64,000 nucleotides of DNA from Heterotrichella gracilis (taxonomy: Eukaryota; Sar; Xanthophyceae; Tribonematales; Xanthonemataceae). The notes below the pieces were generated by a model. It did not search any database. It had not been told where the DNA came from and worked only from the letters and a program-made list of their open reading frames with translations. Positions 11,501-20,600 of the stretch are shown one piece after another. The position numbers and the translations under genes are program-made. Position 1 is the first letter of the stretch, and each line of letters starts with the position of its first letter. The stretch lies in assembly GCA_032358255.1 (NCBI GenBank), contig JAULBX010002002.1, positions 1 to 64,000 of the forward strand. Reading direction: 5' to 3'.

Positions 11501-12429
11501 CGGCATGGTCTATGTGAGTCTCATGCATGTAACAGGCATTTGGGAACTTCCAACTGCGTCCATGCAAATGCACCTGCACACGCACATGCGGCCAGGGGCT
11601 CACTAGCATACTACTGTACTGGGCTAGTGTTTAATATGCTCTTGATGTAACTCCAACACCGCGTGCGCCTGCACATCCACATGCACCTACACCCACGCTA
11701 ATGGCGGGAAGGGCTGTGGGTGTGACCCTGCTAGGGTTTTGAGGTGGTCTGTTGTTTGCAGGCCCGCCACGTGAGCAATGCAGTGCGCGAGTTCAACGAC
11801 TCCACCCACATGCAGCTGCTGCGTAGCGCCACACCACTTGAGCGCCTGCTGCTGGTGGCGCTGCACCAGGAGGCGAGGTACACAGGTGAGGATAAAAGAG
11901 TTTGTAAAAACTACAATAAGCCAATTCAAAAGATAAGTCGTATTCCAAATGGAGACACAGCTACAATGCCTGCTGCGGTGCGGTGCACTGGTGAAAAAAA
12001 TCGCACAAGAATGAATACATCCAATGAACCCATTTGCTATACCTATCGCCTGGACTAATGATCAACGCTGCTTCACAAATTACGGTACATGCGGGCACCA
12101 TCAATCCCCACATCCCCACGCAAGATCATGCGCCCATGCCACAGCATCCTAACCCCCACCCCACCCCTGCAGGCAAGGCCGAGTGCTGCCTTGAGTCCCT
12201 GGTGCAGCGCCTGGCAGCCATGTGCGCGTCACACAACCTGCCACGTCAGCCCCTGACCCGGCTGGTGTCAGCGGCATGCGGCCTGGGCGCCAAGCGCCTG
12301 GTCATCGCTGAGCCGGGGTGGCGGCGCCAGCGGCTGCGGGTGTCGCTCAATGTGCCCACCGACGATTTGTTGCATGTGGTGAGGGGGGATGAGGCGCTGC
12401 CCTGGCTAAGGAGGCTGGTGGACAACTGA
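5534..12429 (+). CDS. ORC1: Origin recognition complex subunit 1, plant type (PHD-BAH-AAA+)
   Basis: Fourteen exons join in phase: 5534-5722, 6117-6506, 6839-7039, 7298-7459, 7832-7915, 8165-8299, 8626-8815, 9274-9464, 9727-9870, 10450-10559, 10896-11031, 11361-11513, 11762-11885 and 12173-12429. The product is about 821 residues, close to plant ORC1. It is the ATPase subunit of the origin-binding complex that licenses replication with CDC6 and loads MCM. The start MPPKKGTT is the first ATG in frame, in a Lys-rich nuclear-targeting leader. A PHD finger (CCCEMCGDDE ... CLRGYHCKC ... WLCPYC) spans exons 2-3. A BAH domain follows. Walker A is GVPGTGKT (exon 8), Walker B is VLVDEMD (exon 9), sensor region is IIGVANTMDLPER (exon 10), and a winged-helix C-terminus ends LRRLVDN. 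PHD plus BAH in one ORC1 is the plant arrangement, used to read H3 tails. Many introns carry exon echoes and telomere-type repeats. A possible TGTAA polyadenylation motif lies near 12721. Confidence 0.95.
6593..6615 (+). repeat. Telomere-type (TTTAGGG)3 in ORC1 intron 2
   Basis: Three uninterrupted GGGTTTA units lie about 90 bases after the exon 2 donor, G-rich on the coding strand. This is the plant-type telomere unit in an internal position. Confidence 0.85.
7555..7600 (+). repeat. Decayed copy of ORC1 exon 4 end
   Basis: GTCTACCTGTGCGGGTATGA followed by CTTCAATGTCCCATTTCCAG copies the exon 4 terminus (GTGTACCTGTGCGAGTATGA ...), including a CAGGTG junction. It lies about 100 bases downstream of the real donor. 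Confidence 0.75.
8909..8946 (+). repeat. Copy of ORC1 exon 7 end with donor
   Basis: ATGCGCTTTGTGGAGGGCGC and the following GTGAATGCAGGTAGGG repeat the last bases of exon 7 (8786-8820) almost exactly, including the donor, about 125 bases downstream. Confidence 0.85.
9101..9135 (+). repeat. CCCTAAA array before ORC1 exon 8 echo
   Basis: Four or more CCCTAAA-type units precede the acceptor of the exon 8 echo. A second array (9234-9254) precedes the true exon 8. Both are C-rich on the coding strand and contain CTAA branch-point-like cores. The two intron ends look like copies of each other, so array and exon edge were duplicated together. Confidence 0.8.
9155..9190 (+). repeat. Near-exact copy of ORC1 exon 8 start, in frame
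   Basis: The 36 bases after the acceptor GCAG at 9151-9154 match exon 8 start (9274 on) with very few changes and encode EDDWPGRCLYIH in the same phase, followed by GGTACC at which a weak GT donor could lie. If spliced in between exons 7 and 8 it would add 12 residues just before the Walker A exon. Use is not shown. It may simply be a nascent echo. Confidence 0.7.
9926..10310 (+). repeat. Minisatellite of about five copies grown from the ORC1 exon 9 donor
   Basis: The exon 9 end and donor (GTCACGCGCAAGCAAATG then GTGCGTGGTAATCATGG) recur with increasing divergence at about 9928, 10005, 10095, 10165 and 10285, at roughly 70-120 base intervals. Intervening DNA also repeats (CACGATTACA, CAGTGATCATTGGTCA). 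The last copy carries part of the upstream Walker B coding sequence (GTGCTGGTGGACGAGAT). All lie within intron 9. Confidence 0.8.
10683..10895 (+). repeat. Two tandem copies of ORC1 exon 11 start plus intron end
   Basis: CCGCCTGGGTGGCAACCGCC followed by TGGCCTTCCAG occurs at about 10687 and 10792 before the real exon at 10896. Each is followed by AAACCCTAAACCCTGAC and the same intron tail, so the unit is about 105 bp. The second copy keeps an intact CCGCAG acceptor. Splicing to it would read into CAG AAA CCC TAA, a stop. The first copy has lost its AG (CGCAAC). Confidence 0.85.
11262..11296 (+). repeat. Decayed copy of ORC1 exon 12 start
   Basis: TTGCAGGTGTGTGCCGGTGC followed by CCTGAG resembles the acceptor and start of exon 12 (CTGCAGGTGTCTGGCGATGT then GCGCCGGTGCCTGGAG) with an internal deletion. 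It lies about 100 bases upstream of the true acceptor. Confidence 0.6.
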
Positions 12430-13410
12430 GGGGGGCCACAAATGTGCCCGTGGCACGGGAGATTTTGCTGGATGAGATGGGATCCCACTGAGGGGGCATG
12501 GCTGGGGAGGCTGGTGAACAAGATAAGGGGGTCCTTAGGGGCGACAAATGTGTCCCGTGGCATGGGTAATTTGCTGCATGGGAGGGAGCCCAACTGAGGG
12601 GGCATGGCTGCCAGCTCGTGGCCCAATTTCGGTTTGGGAGGAGTGGTGACAAGGTGCGAACCCCTTGACCTAGGGATGATTGCAGGAAGTGGGGGCAGGA
12701 TTGGCAGCTGGGTGACATGATTGTAATGAATTAGGACATCCGGTTCGGTCTAACTTCACATTCGACGTTATTGCAGAGTTTGACCAAGGTAGTCTCCAGA
12801 TGGCTGGATGACATCACCGTCAGCTGCCCACTGCAGTGGCATTTAGTAGGTAGATGATTGTCTGGGTTGTTTCCATCACTATTGTGTATATTATTTTAGC
12901 GCGAAGAGGAGAAGGTCGAGCACTTTTCTGAAAGACTTTAACAAGTTGGAAGTACCTCTGCAAGTCATGTCGTAAATGGCTTCAGGCTTTGTGATCTGTA
13001 AAGCGGGGTAGCGCCGAGACGACCATTCTGTATAATACTAAGTATGTGTTCCTGGCTGCGCACCTGTGGGGCGTTCCTTTCTTTCCTGCTACTACCCCTG
13101 AACGGGTCGCAGTAAAAGTTGGAGCAATTTGCCAGATTTACTGGGACCCGTTCAGGGGTAGTAAAGCTGTATGGAAGGGGGCAAGGGTAATAAGATAATA
13201 ATAGGACTATTATTATCTTACTACCCTTGAAGGGGCTGACATTGCCTTGGTCTCTCAAGACAGCAGCCCGCCTCCTGCACCACAACTTAGAAGCTACTTC
13301 TCTATGAGCTTTTTCGCTTAATTCGGGCAGGTCTCTCTAAACTGCAAGCGGCTGGTAACTGATCTTCTAAGCGACGTGGTTGGCAACAAGCTCACAATAA
13401 GAGGAGGGCT
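12430..13410. other. ORC1 3' flank
   Basis: The stretch holds the ORC1 3' UTR and its flank. Part of it (to about 12850) is duplicated with the last exon at 15720-16440. The foldback element at 13090-13229 is the only other structure I see. Confidence 0.6.
13090..13229. repeat. Double hairpin (foldback element)
   Basis: The first hairpin pairs TACTACCCCTGAACGGGTC (13090-13108) with its exact reverse complement at 13145-13163. The stem extends inward by CAGTAAA/TTTACTG, leaving a loop of about 20 bases. The second pairs AAGGGTAATAAGATAATAAT (from 13183) with 13209-13229, about 20 of 21 pairs and a 5-base loop. The outer arms of the two hairpins resemble each other (TACTACCCCTGAA and TACTACCCTTGAA). 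It looks like a MITE or foldback DNA element. No transposase is present. Confidence 0.75.
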
Positions 13411-14006
13411 ATGGCGGCAACCGCCTCGTCATGCGTTGGAAAGGTGTGCACGGAGTTGCACAATGTCGGTGCTGCTGTCTTAGTTTATATGTGTATGCGG
13501 TGCAACCAAGCATGAAGGTGGACCACAACCTGCAATATGCATGCATGCATCGCCCACATGCATGCATGCATTGTGCAGAGCGACTGCAGCGTCACAACTC
13601 AGCGCGGAATTCACGGGCTGTTGCTTCTCAAACTTGCTTCTTCTCTCCTGTGGCCCCTTACGCCGCGCTCCTTCCGGCACCCTCCACCCTGCATACTGCA
13701 CCTGCCACACTGCCACTAGCCACCTACCCCATACAAGCCCTACCTGCCACCTGCACGCGGCACTGCCTGGCCTTTCTCACCCAACTCAAGCTGCAGCATC
13801 CCCATCCCACAGCACCCACCCCCTCGCAGGCGGTACTCCCAGGGACCCTTGTGCAGCAGCTGCGGGGCAGTGGGAAAGTGCGCGTGGGTGGGGGCTTGGG
13901 GCCTGAGGCCCTCAGTGAGGGGGGCCACCTGGGGGCCACAGGCAGTGGAGTGCTGAGGGGCACGTGGCAGGGAGAGCTGTGGGTGGGTGGGAGGAAGAAG
14001 AGGTAG
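13411..14006 (+). pseudogene. Fragment resembling the N-terminal domain of exosome subunit RRP40
   Basis: An ATG at 13411 opens MAATASSCVGK and ends in a donor (AAG|GTGTGC). An acceptor at 13829 opens an exon in the same phase, with AVLPGTLV, KVRVGGGLGPE, GVLRGTWQGELWVGGRKKR. RRP40/EXOSC3 proteins start with a V-PG-V strand, a GPGL segment and a G-L-W-V-x-x-x-Q-K-R-Y end to this domain, so the order fits. The reading continues either to a stop (AGG TAG, 14004-14006, about 69 residues) or into a donor at 14002. I found no S1 or KH exons downstream before the next gene. It may be a truncated gene or a chance resemblance. Length is far below the usual 230-270 residues. Confidence 0.4.
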
Positions 14007-14236
14007 GAGGGTGGGGGCACAACTGCACGTGTGCACTGTGGAGTGTACGCGCCCCATTCTGCACCTTGCTACCACCCTCGCAAATCACACATAAAAACAT
14101 AAAACATCTTTGCGAAAGTGCTGCATAATAATGTGTCAAGGCTGTGCCTACATCTGCACGATGTTCGAGCCTCGAGGATGTTCTTTGTCCTGTTGAATAT
14201 TGGCAGTTGCGGGGTTAGGGTTGTTAGGGTTGCAGG

Positions 14237-14855
14237 ATGGCAACCCACCGTCTATCTCTCACATCCCAAACGCCCAGCAGTGTGCCATGCAGGCCTGCAA
14301 GGCTGTCACTGGCTATTCACGGTAGTGATGGGAACCACCGCCGCCTGCAATTTGCCGCAAACAGCAGTGGCAAGCCTCTGGCGCCCCAGCCTGATAGGCG
14401 TCAGCTGTGTTCGATAATGCCTTCTGGATGGATCCCTTGGGATGGTAAGTACCGGATTCCTTTGCCTCCAGTATTGTACTGGAAACCTAAGTGCTCCCCT
14501 TTAAAGAAACAACTAGAATTAGCCCTAAACTCCGCAAACTCGCTGCTGCAGGACGATCCCCCAACCCCGTGGGAACGCATTGCGCAGAGCTGCCAGGTAA
14601 TGCTTTTAGTCCTTGGCCAATACCATACCCTTGAGGAACTCCGGCTGGCCAACAAACCCCCGCTGGGTGCAGGCTCTTTTCCAGCGGTGGTGGCTGGTGA
14701 GGTGGTACAAAGAGAACCAGTGGGTCCTTGGCCCCGTTGCGCAACTCGCGGGCATGTGGGTGGTCACAGTGTTACTAATCAGGCACATCCTCCCCTTTGC
14801 GATCAACACTATCATCTTCTCGCTCTTCAGGCTGCTGCCCGGGTATCCCAGGTAG
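14237..14855 (+). CDS. Small chloroplast-targeted membrane protein, function unknown
   Basis: The first about 60 residues (MATHRLSLTSQTPSSVPCRP...) are rich in Ser, Ala, Arg and nearly without acids, as in chloroplast transit peptides. After MPSGWIPWDG an exon encodes DDPPTPWERIAQSCQ (14552-14596). A last exon (14673-14855) encodes ALFQRWWLVRWYKENQWVLG and one or two hydrophobic helices (GMWVVTVLLIRHILPFAINT), ending LLPGYPR. The donor after exon 1 (14444, GATG|GTAAGT) does not pair in phase with the acceptor at 14551. Either that stretch is retained (it is open and in frame) or an acceptor at 14516 or 14522 is used. The last exon could also splice on at CCAG|GTAGAG. I do not recognise the family. 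Tryptophan-rich amphipathic segments suggest a thylakoid or envelope protein. Confidence 0.5.
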
Positions 14856-15719
14856 AGAGCAGGTAAGCAAGCCCAGAGGCACAAACTCTAGTTTTATTCT
14901 TTAAAAAGTAAAATTACTTTGAATTTTTACTTCAATCATTTTATATATTTTAAGCAACATAAAATCCAAAATGACCAAAAATGAAAGACATACCTGGTAA
15001 ACTGGTACAGCCGTCATGACATGTGCCAAGTGCAGCCCTAAGCAATGAATTCTGGCATGTGGCCGATTTCCCCTCTCTAATAAATGGGGCAACACCCCAT
15101 GGCTCTGTGTGAGCCCCTGCGGGCCAGGTGTGTACTGCTGCGGCTTGATTCTGTGATGCTGCAGCGTAAGGGTCATGTCATTCTTAACAAACCCTCTGCA
15201 GGTAGGGCACAGCGGCGGCTTGAACCTGTACCAGCGAGCGCAGGGGCATACACTTCCAGCCCAGATGGTGCAGAAGATGCGGTAGATCAGCAGCTCTGCT
15301 GGTGCGCGTGCCAGCATCTGGGGCTTTGAGGGTCGCTTGCATTCTGGAGAGTCTTGGGCCTATGCCACCATCCCCGGGATGATCCCAACTACCCCCAGGC
15401 TGTAGCCCTGCTGCAGCGCTGGCAGCATGTCAATGCACAGGCATTGGGGCCAGAGCACAGCACAGACGGATCGAGACAGGTGAGGTGCATGGGGAAGGGG
15501 CACATGGGCTGATGAGGGTTGAGGGATCCAGGTTGGGCCGGTGAGGGGTGGCGGTGCCTTGCAATGCCTTCTGCAGCGCTGTGCCTTCTCCGGCGCGGTG
15601 CATTGGGAAAAGCAGATATTGCATTTTCATGGTTAGAGAACTCGTATGCTATATCTCACCCGTTTTGCCTGTTTGCGTCCTCGTTACTTGCACTTGCACA
15701 CTGTGGTCAGCGGTCATTA
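14856..15719. other. Unresolved stretch with possible exon fragments
   Basis: On the plus strand, 15189-15270 can be read as GLNLYQRAQGHTLPAQMVQ after a CTGCAG acceptor, and 15380-15480 as DDPNYPQAVALLQRW ending in a GACAG|GTGAGG donor. The two cannot be joined in one frame by eye and I recognise neither. They may be remnants of a gene disrupted near the ORC1-derived duplication. Confidence 0.3.
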
Positions 15720-16440
15720 TATACATACCGCCTGTACTAATGATCAATGCCCGCATCACGCGTCACCCGCATGGATCATTCAATCACAGGCGCACACCAT
15801 TGATGACACCCGTGCATCCCGCAATTGGCAACCCCCACCCACCCCTTCAGGCAAGGCGTAATGCCGCCTGGAGACCCTGGCAGCCATGTGCGCATCACAC
15901 AACCTGCCACGTCAGCGCCTGACCCGGCTAGTGTCATCGGCATGTGGCCTGGGGGCCAAGCGCCTGGTCATTGCGGAGCCGGGATGGCGGCGCCAGCGGC
16001 TGCGGGTGTCGCTCAATGTGCCCCTGGCATGGGTAATCTGCTGCATGGAGCATGAGAGGGGGGCCAAGCAAGGGGGCAAGGCTGCCAGCACTTGAACCAG
16101 TTCGGGCTGGGGAGGAGTGGTGACATGGCCCCAACCTCTTGGCCTAGGGGTTATTGCAGGAAGTGGGGGCAGGATTGGCAGCTGGGTGTAATGAGTAGGA
16201 TCCAGCCGGTTCTTACCTTGGTCAAAATTTGAAATCACGGGGTGGCCATCGGATCCGATCCGATGGTTGAAAGTTACTGCAGTCACACTGGATGTCGACA
16301 TCCCGTGTACCTTTCAATGATCCGATGGCCACCCAGTAACTTCAAAACTTGTCGAACGACCCCCCAACTGGATGACATCACTGTGATTCGCAGTGCGAGC
16401 TGCCCCCTGCAGTGGGCATTCATAACGCTCAGTGACCTTA
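15720..16440 (+). pseudogene. Segmental copy of the ORC1 last exon and 3' flank
   Basis: From the intron stretch CTGTACTAATGATCAA (copy of 12051 on) through the last exon (copy at 15850-16026 of 12173-12360) to the flank GCAGTGGGCATT (copy of about 12835), this 0.7 kb follows the ORC1 3' end in order. Identity is high in exon parts (CGCCTGGTCATTGCGGAGCC) and lower outside. The exon copy lacks a central piece and the C-terminal codons, so it cannot replace the original. A small foldback sits inside it and is absent from the parent. Confidence 0.85.
16224..16353. repeat. Foldback insertion inside the ORC1-derived copy
   Basis: GGGTGGCCATCGGATC (16240-16255) is exactly inverted at 16319-16334. 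Inside, TTGAAAG/CTTTCAA also pair. The parent sequence near 12776 lacks it, so it was added after the duplication. It is about 100-130 bp with no coding capacity. Confidence 0.65.
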
Positions 16441-17621
16441 ATGACTTGGCGTCGCCAACCACTTTGCAAGCCTCGTCAAGGCTTCAGCATTCTAGGGATT
16501 TCTTTATTGAATCTGATTCAATGACGTTGTGTAAATTACAACAAGCAATTGTTCCACAATGTCATGTCATGTGTACGCGTCAGACTATAATAATTATGGC
16601 ATTCATTATAATTGACAAAGCAGCACTCCATTGTCATTTTCCCGCAAAGTGGGGCCTCCAGCTGGTTCAGGACCCGCTCTTCACTCTTGCCACGGCCAGG
16701 CAGCGAATAAAAATATTTGTGACAGCCAACTTGGCCCTTGAAGGCCTTTAAGGGCCTCATTGGTCAAGTAACCTCATTGGTTGACAACCAGCATTGGCGG
16801 CTTGTGGGCCAGACAACTACAACGTCATACTGTATGTGATTAAATCAAATTTTGTGCAATGCGCAAACTAGCGAGCATGCCCTGTACAAAAACCCTAGAG
16901 CAAGTTGTAAGTTGCTATATCCCAAAAATCTTATAGCAGAACTCCAAGCCAACCGGCACAATCAACTTCCAAAGGCATCTGGATGCAATACCTCCATGTA
17001 TGCATCCATGACCATCAAAGTTTGGTTCCAAGCCAACCAGTGCCGTAGACGCTAGCTGTAGCTACAGTAGCTGCTGTAAGTGTTGTTGAGCAGGTAAAGG
17101 TGTACATTTGACTTTCGGACACGTTCTGAACAGTCCTTATAAACTGTTGAACCTTCCTCCGCATACAGGCCATTGGTCCCCTCCCAACCCCACTACCCCG
17201 AGCAACACAGATTGAAGAACCGTCAAAGTCTGGCTGGCTTATAGAGGCATTAAATTTGACAGCATCGCAACCGCTTACAGTTTATAAACGCAGTGCAGCC
17301 TTTGCATAATCCTCCTGGCCCTTTGAATACAAATAAAAAAGCAGTGTGCCCATTCCCTTCCCCTGGTCCCCAACCCCAGGACGACAGATCACCTCAGCAT
17401 GGACCAACCACTGTTGGCATCCACGACAATGGGAAACCCTAGGGGCCCCAAACTCTAGCCAGGTGACGGGGCAACAAGGCTGACACCCGCGATGCTACCC
17501 ACTCAGCTTCCCATCTGGCATCATAAAAAGAGTGCCCACTCAGCTCCTCAGCCGCACCATGCCCTCAACTGATAACCCCCTCGTCCGATCATCCGCAACA
17601 CGATCCGAACTGACTACTCGC
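16441..17621. other. Intergenic stretch downstream of the SET gene
   Basis: No convincing exon or RNA gene is seen. It is more AT-rich than its surroundings from 16500 to 17300. It should contain the SET gene 3' UTR at its right end. Confidence 0.5.
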
Positions 17622-20600
17622 TCAGCTCCTCATCTGCATCATGATCTGCTGCAGCTTTGCAACCACTGCAGGGTCGTTCACACCCGCCACGTCGCCTCCC
17701 AACCCTGCAAAGCCGGCCACTGGCTGTGGGAGTGGGTGTGGGGGCCTGGCGGTGGCGCTGTAGAGGGGGGGTAGTGGTGGTGTGCCAGACGTCACGCTGC
17801 TCGCTTGGTAGGCGGGGGCTGAAAGGCCTGCAGGGTGACAATGCCAAATGATTAGCAATTGCATGCAAAACTGCAGACCTGGTCTTAGCCGCTGTTTGCG
17901 ACCTTGCATGCAGCGGTAGCTTCAACCGCTGGCCGTTAATCAGTTATTTACATACGTATGGTCCAGCCATACAGCCAAATGAGCAGTCAGATTTGCACAT
18001 GCAGACAGTACAGGGTGAAGTGTTAATTGCAGATGTCCCGATGCCCTAAAAACCCTATGCTGACAATGTCAGGTGATTGATTGATTGATTGATTGATGTC
18101 CACGCACCTTCATCAACCTGCATTTTCTTTCGATGTCTTACATGTAAACAACAACAAAAAAGTAGACATCCTCGTACCTTCCATCCCCGGCAGCGCATAG
18201 AGCAGCGATGTATTCAGTGGGTCTGCAGGGGGGAGCAACATGCTCAAACCCCCAGGGGAGGGGAAAGCGGGCGCTGCCACAGGCGGTACCCCGTTCAGCA
18301 GGTGAGGTGGGGGGAGCAGCATTGGGTTGTGCTGCCAGGGGGCTGATTCATGGAGCAGGCCGGGGGAGGAAAAGCCCTTGAGGAAGTCCGACTGGCTCAA
18401 GGGGGCGATGTCAAGCTGCGGGAAAAAGCAAAAATATTAAACAATTATGCAGGCTGTGACATTGACGTAGAAACAGTGTACCAAAGTACTTAAGGGGGCT
18501 ACAGTAGCCGCGGCGTGTCTCCAGACAAGCCTGGTTAGGAGGTACAGGGCATCACTCTCCTGCCCACTACGGACCCTACCATGTGACCTACCTGGGGCGA
18601 GGGAAGGAAACCATTTGCCGCTGGTGGGGACGGTGGCTGTGGCCCGTGTAGGGTACCGCTGTGGGGCGTGGTTTCTGTTCCCGGGAGGGGCGCAGACGCC
18701 AGGTTGCTGACCACAGGGGTCTCTGGGAAAGCCAATGGCCAATGGCCACTGACAAACTGTGTAGCGGCCGGTAGGGTCTGGCTGGGCGGCGGTAGGGTTT
18801 GGTCGGCCAGTGGTAGGGTGTTGAAGCGGGGCGCCGCCGGTAGGGTTTGGTCAGGCAATGGAAGAGTCCGGTCACCCAGCGGTAGGGTGCTGAAGATGGG
18901 CGCCGGCGGTAGGGTTTGATCGACCAGTGGTAGGGTGTTGAAGTGGGGCGCCGCCGGTAGGGTCTTGCCGGGCGGTGGTAGGGGTTGGCCGGGCAGTGGT
19001 AGGGTGTTGAGGGGCGCCACCGCCGGTAGGGCTTGGTCGGTCAATGGAAGGGTTTGCCCAGCCATTGGTAGGGTGTTGAGGGGGGGCGCCGCCGGTAGAG
19101 TTTGGTCGGGCAGCATCAGGTTGCCTAGTGGTGGCGCGGGCGGTAGAGAGGTGGTGTGTGGGGGTACTGGCTGCAAGGGGATCGCTGACAGCTGCACACT
19201 GGGCGCACCAGGGGGCGCCATTTGCTGCTGGGAGAGCCACCACAGGCTGGCCAGGGACTGTGTAGGCAGCTGTGCGGGGGGCGCTCCATCTGCGCCATTG
19301 CAGGGCCCGGCAGCCGGCATGTGCATGTCGGTGCCATTGCCGGGCGCGGCGTCGGGCATGGGCGTGTCGCCGCCGGTCTCCACAGCAGCATCGGGCATGT
19401 GCTCGTCGCCGCCGCCGTCGGGCATGTGTACGTCGCCGCCGCCCTTCCCCACCACCCGCAGGTCGACAGCCACATAGCCGCTCTCGGTGCATGTGATCCC
19501 CACCGCCACGCTGTCCGCCTGCGCCACATCCCCGCCAGCGGCTGTGGCAGCGGCTGTGGCAGCGGCTGAGGTGCCACCAGGCGTGAGGCCGGGGGGCGGC
19601 TGCATGGACGCCGAAGTGGCGCCGCCTGCGCCGTGCGACCGCGCGGGGCTCGGCATGTGCGCTGCCGATGCCGACTGCTGCGGGGAGGCGATGTTCATCC
19701 AGCTCTCCATTCCCGACAGCGCCTGACCCGCGCTCCGGTTAGGGGAGATGCCGAGCGGCGGCGCGCCGAAGGGCATGTGGGTTGAGAGCTGCGGCAAGGG
19801 GGGGAGTGTGGAGGGCGCGGCGCCGCGGCGGGCCAGTAGCGATGCCATCAGCGCGGATTGGAGCGCCTGGGATTGGGCGGCGGCTGCGCTGGCGGCGAGT
19901 GGGGACTGCATGGTTGCTGCGCCTGGGACGAGTGGGGACCCAAGCAGGTTCAGCAGCGCCATGAGGGCTGGCTGCGGTGTGCCACGTGGCGTGCCCTGGC
20001 TGGCAGAGAAGGGCACAGGGGAGATGGCCTGCACAGGAGGGAGGGGGGGCCATTGAGTTTTGGGGGCTGTGTCAAGGTAGGAGGACATTGGGGCCTATGA
20101 TGCAGTACACCAAAATGATGCAGTACCATGATTTTTTGCATTGCTATTGCACGGTGGCGCTTTTAAAGACCTCCTCTGGGAGGCCTTGGAGGTATGGGTT
20201 GGGTACAGTTGCAATTTGCGGCAGGGTATGTGTGCGCACCTGCGCCCTGGCCTCCTCTCCCACCCGCTGGCGCTTGCTGCTGCTGGCCCCAGCCTGCGCC
20301 TGCGCCCCCGCCTGCGGCCCCGCCCTGCGCTTGGCTGATGCCTCCATGACAACCTGGAAGGCCTCCAGGCCGCCATGTGGCAAGTTAGCCAGCAGTTGGT
20401 GGACGGGGGTGCCAGTGCCGGCCCCCTCATAGCCACGGGGGGAGTGCACACCTGCGGAGAGGGTGGGGTCGCCGCCGCCTCCCTCGCCTGTGAACCAATG
20501 GGGAACCAGCGTGTTACTCTCGTGATTGAGGTTGTATGGTTCACCTTTCTGGCCACTAAATGCCCGCCACAAGGGGGGACACGGTCTCATTATTTGTAAA

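Noticed and set aside
18535-20088. The 517-codon minus frame as a stand-alone gene
   Set aside because: Acceptor at 20028 and donor at 18592 make it an internal exon of the SET gene, in phase with both neighbours.
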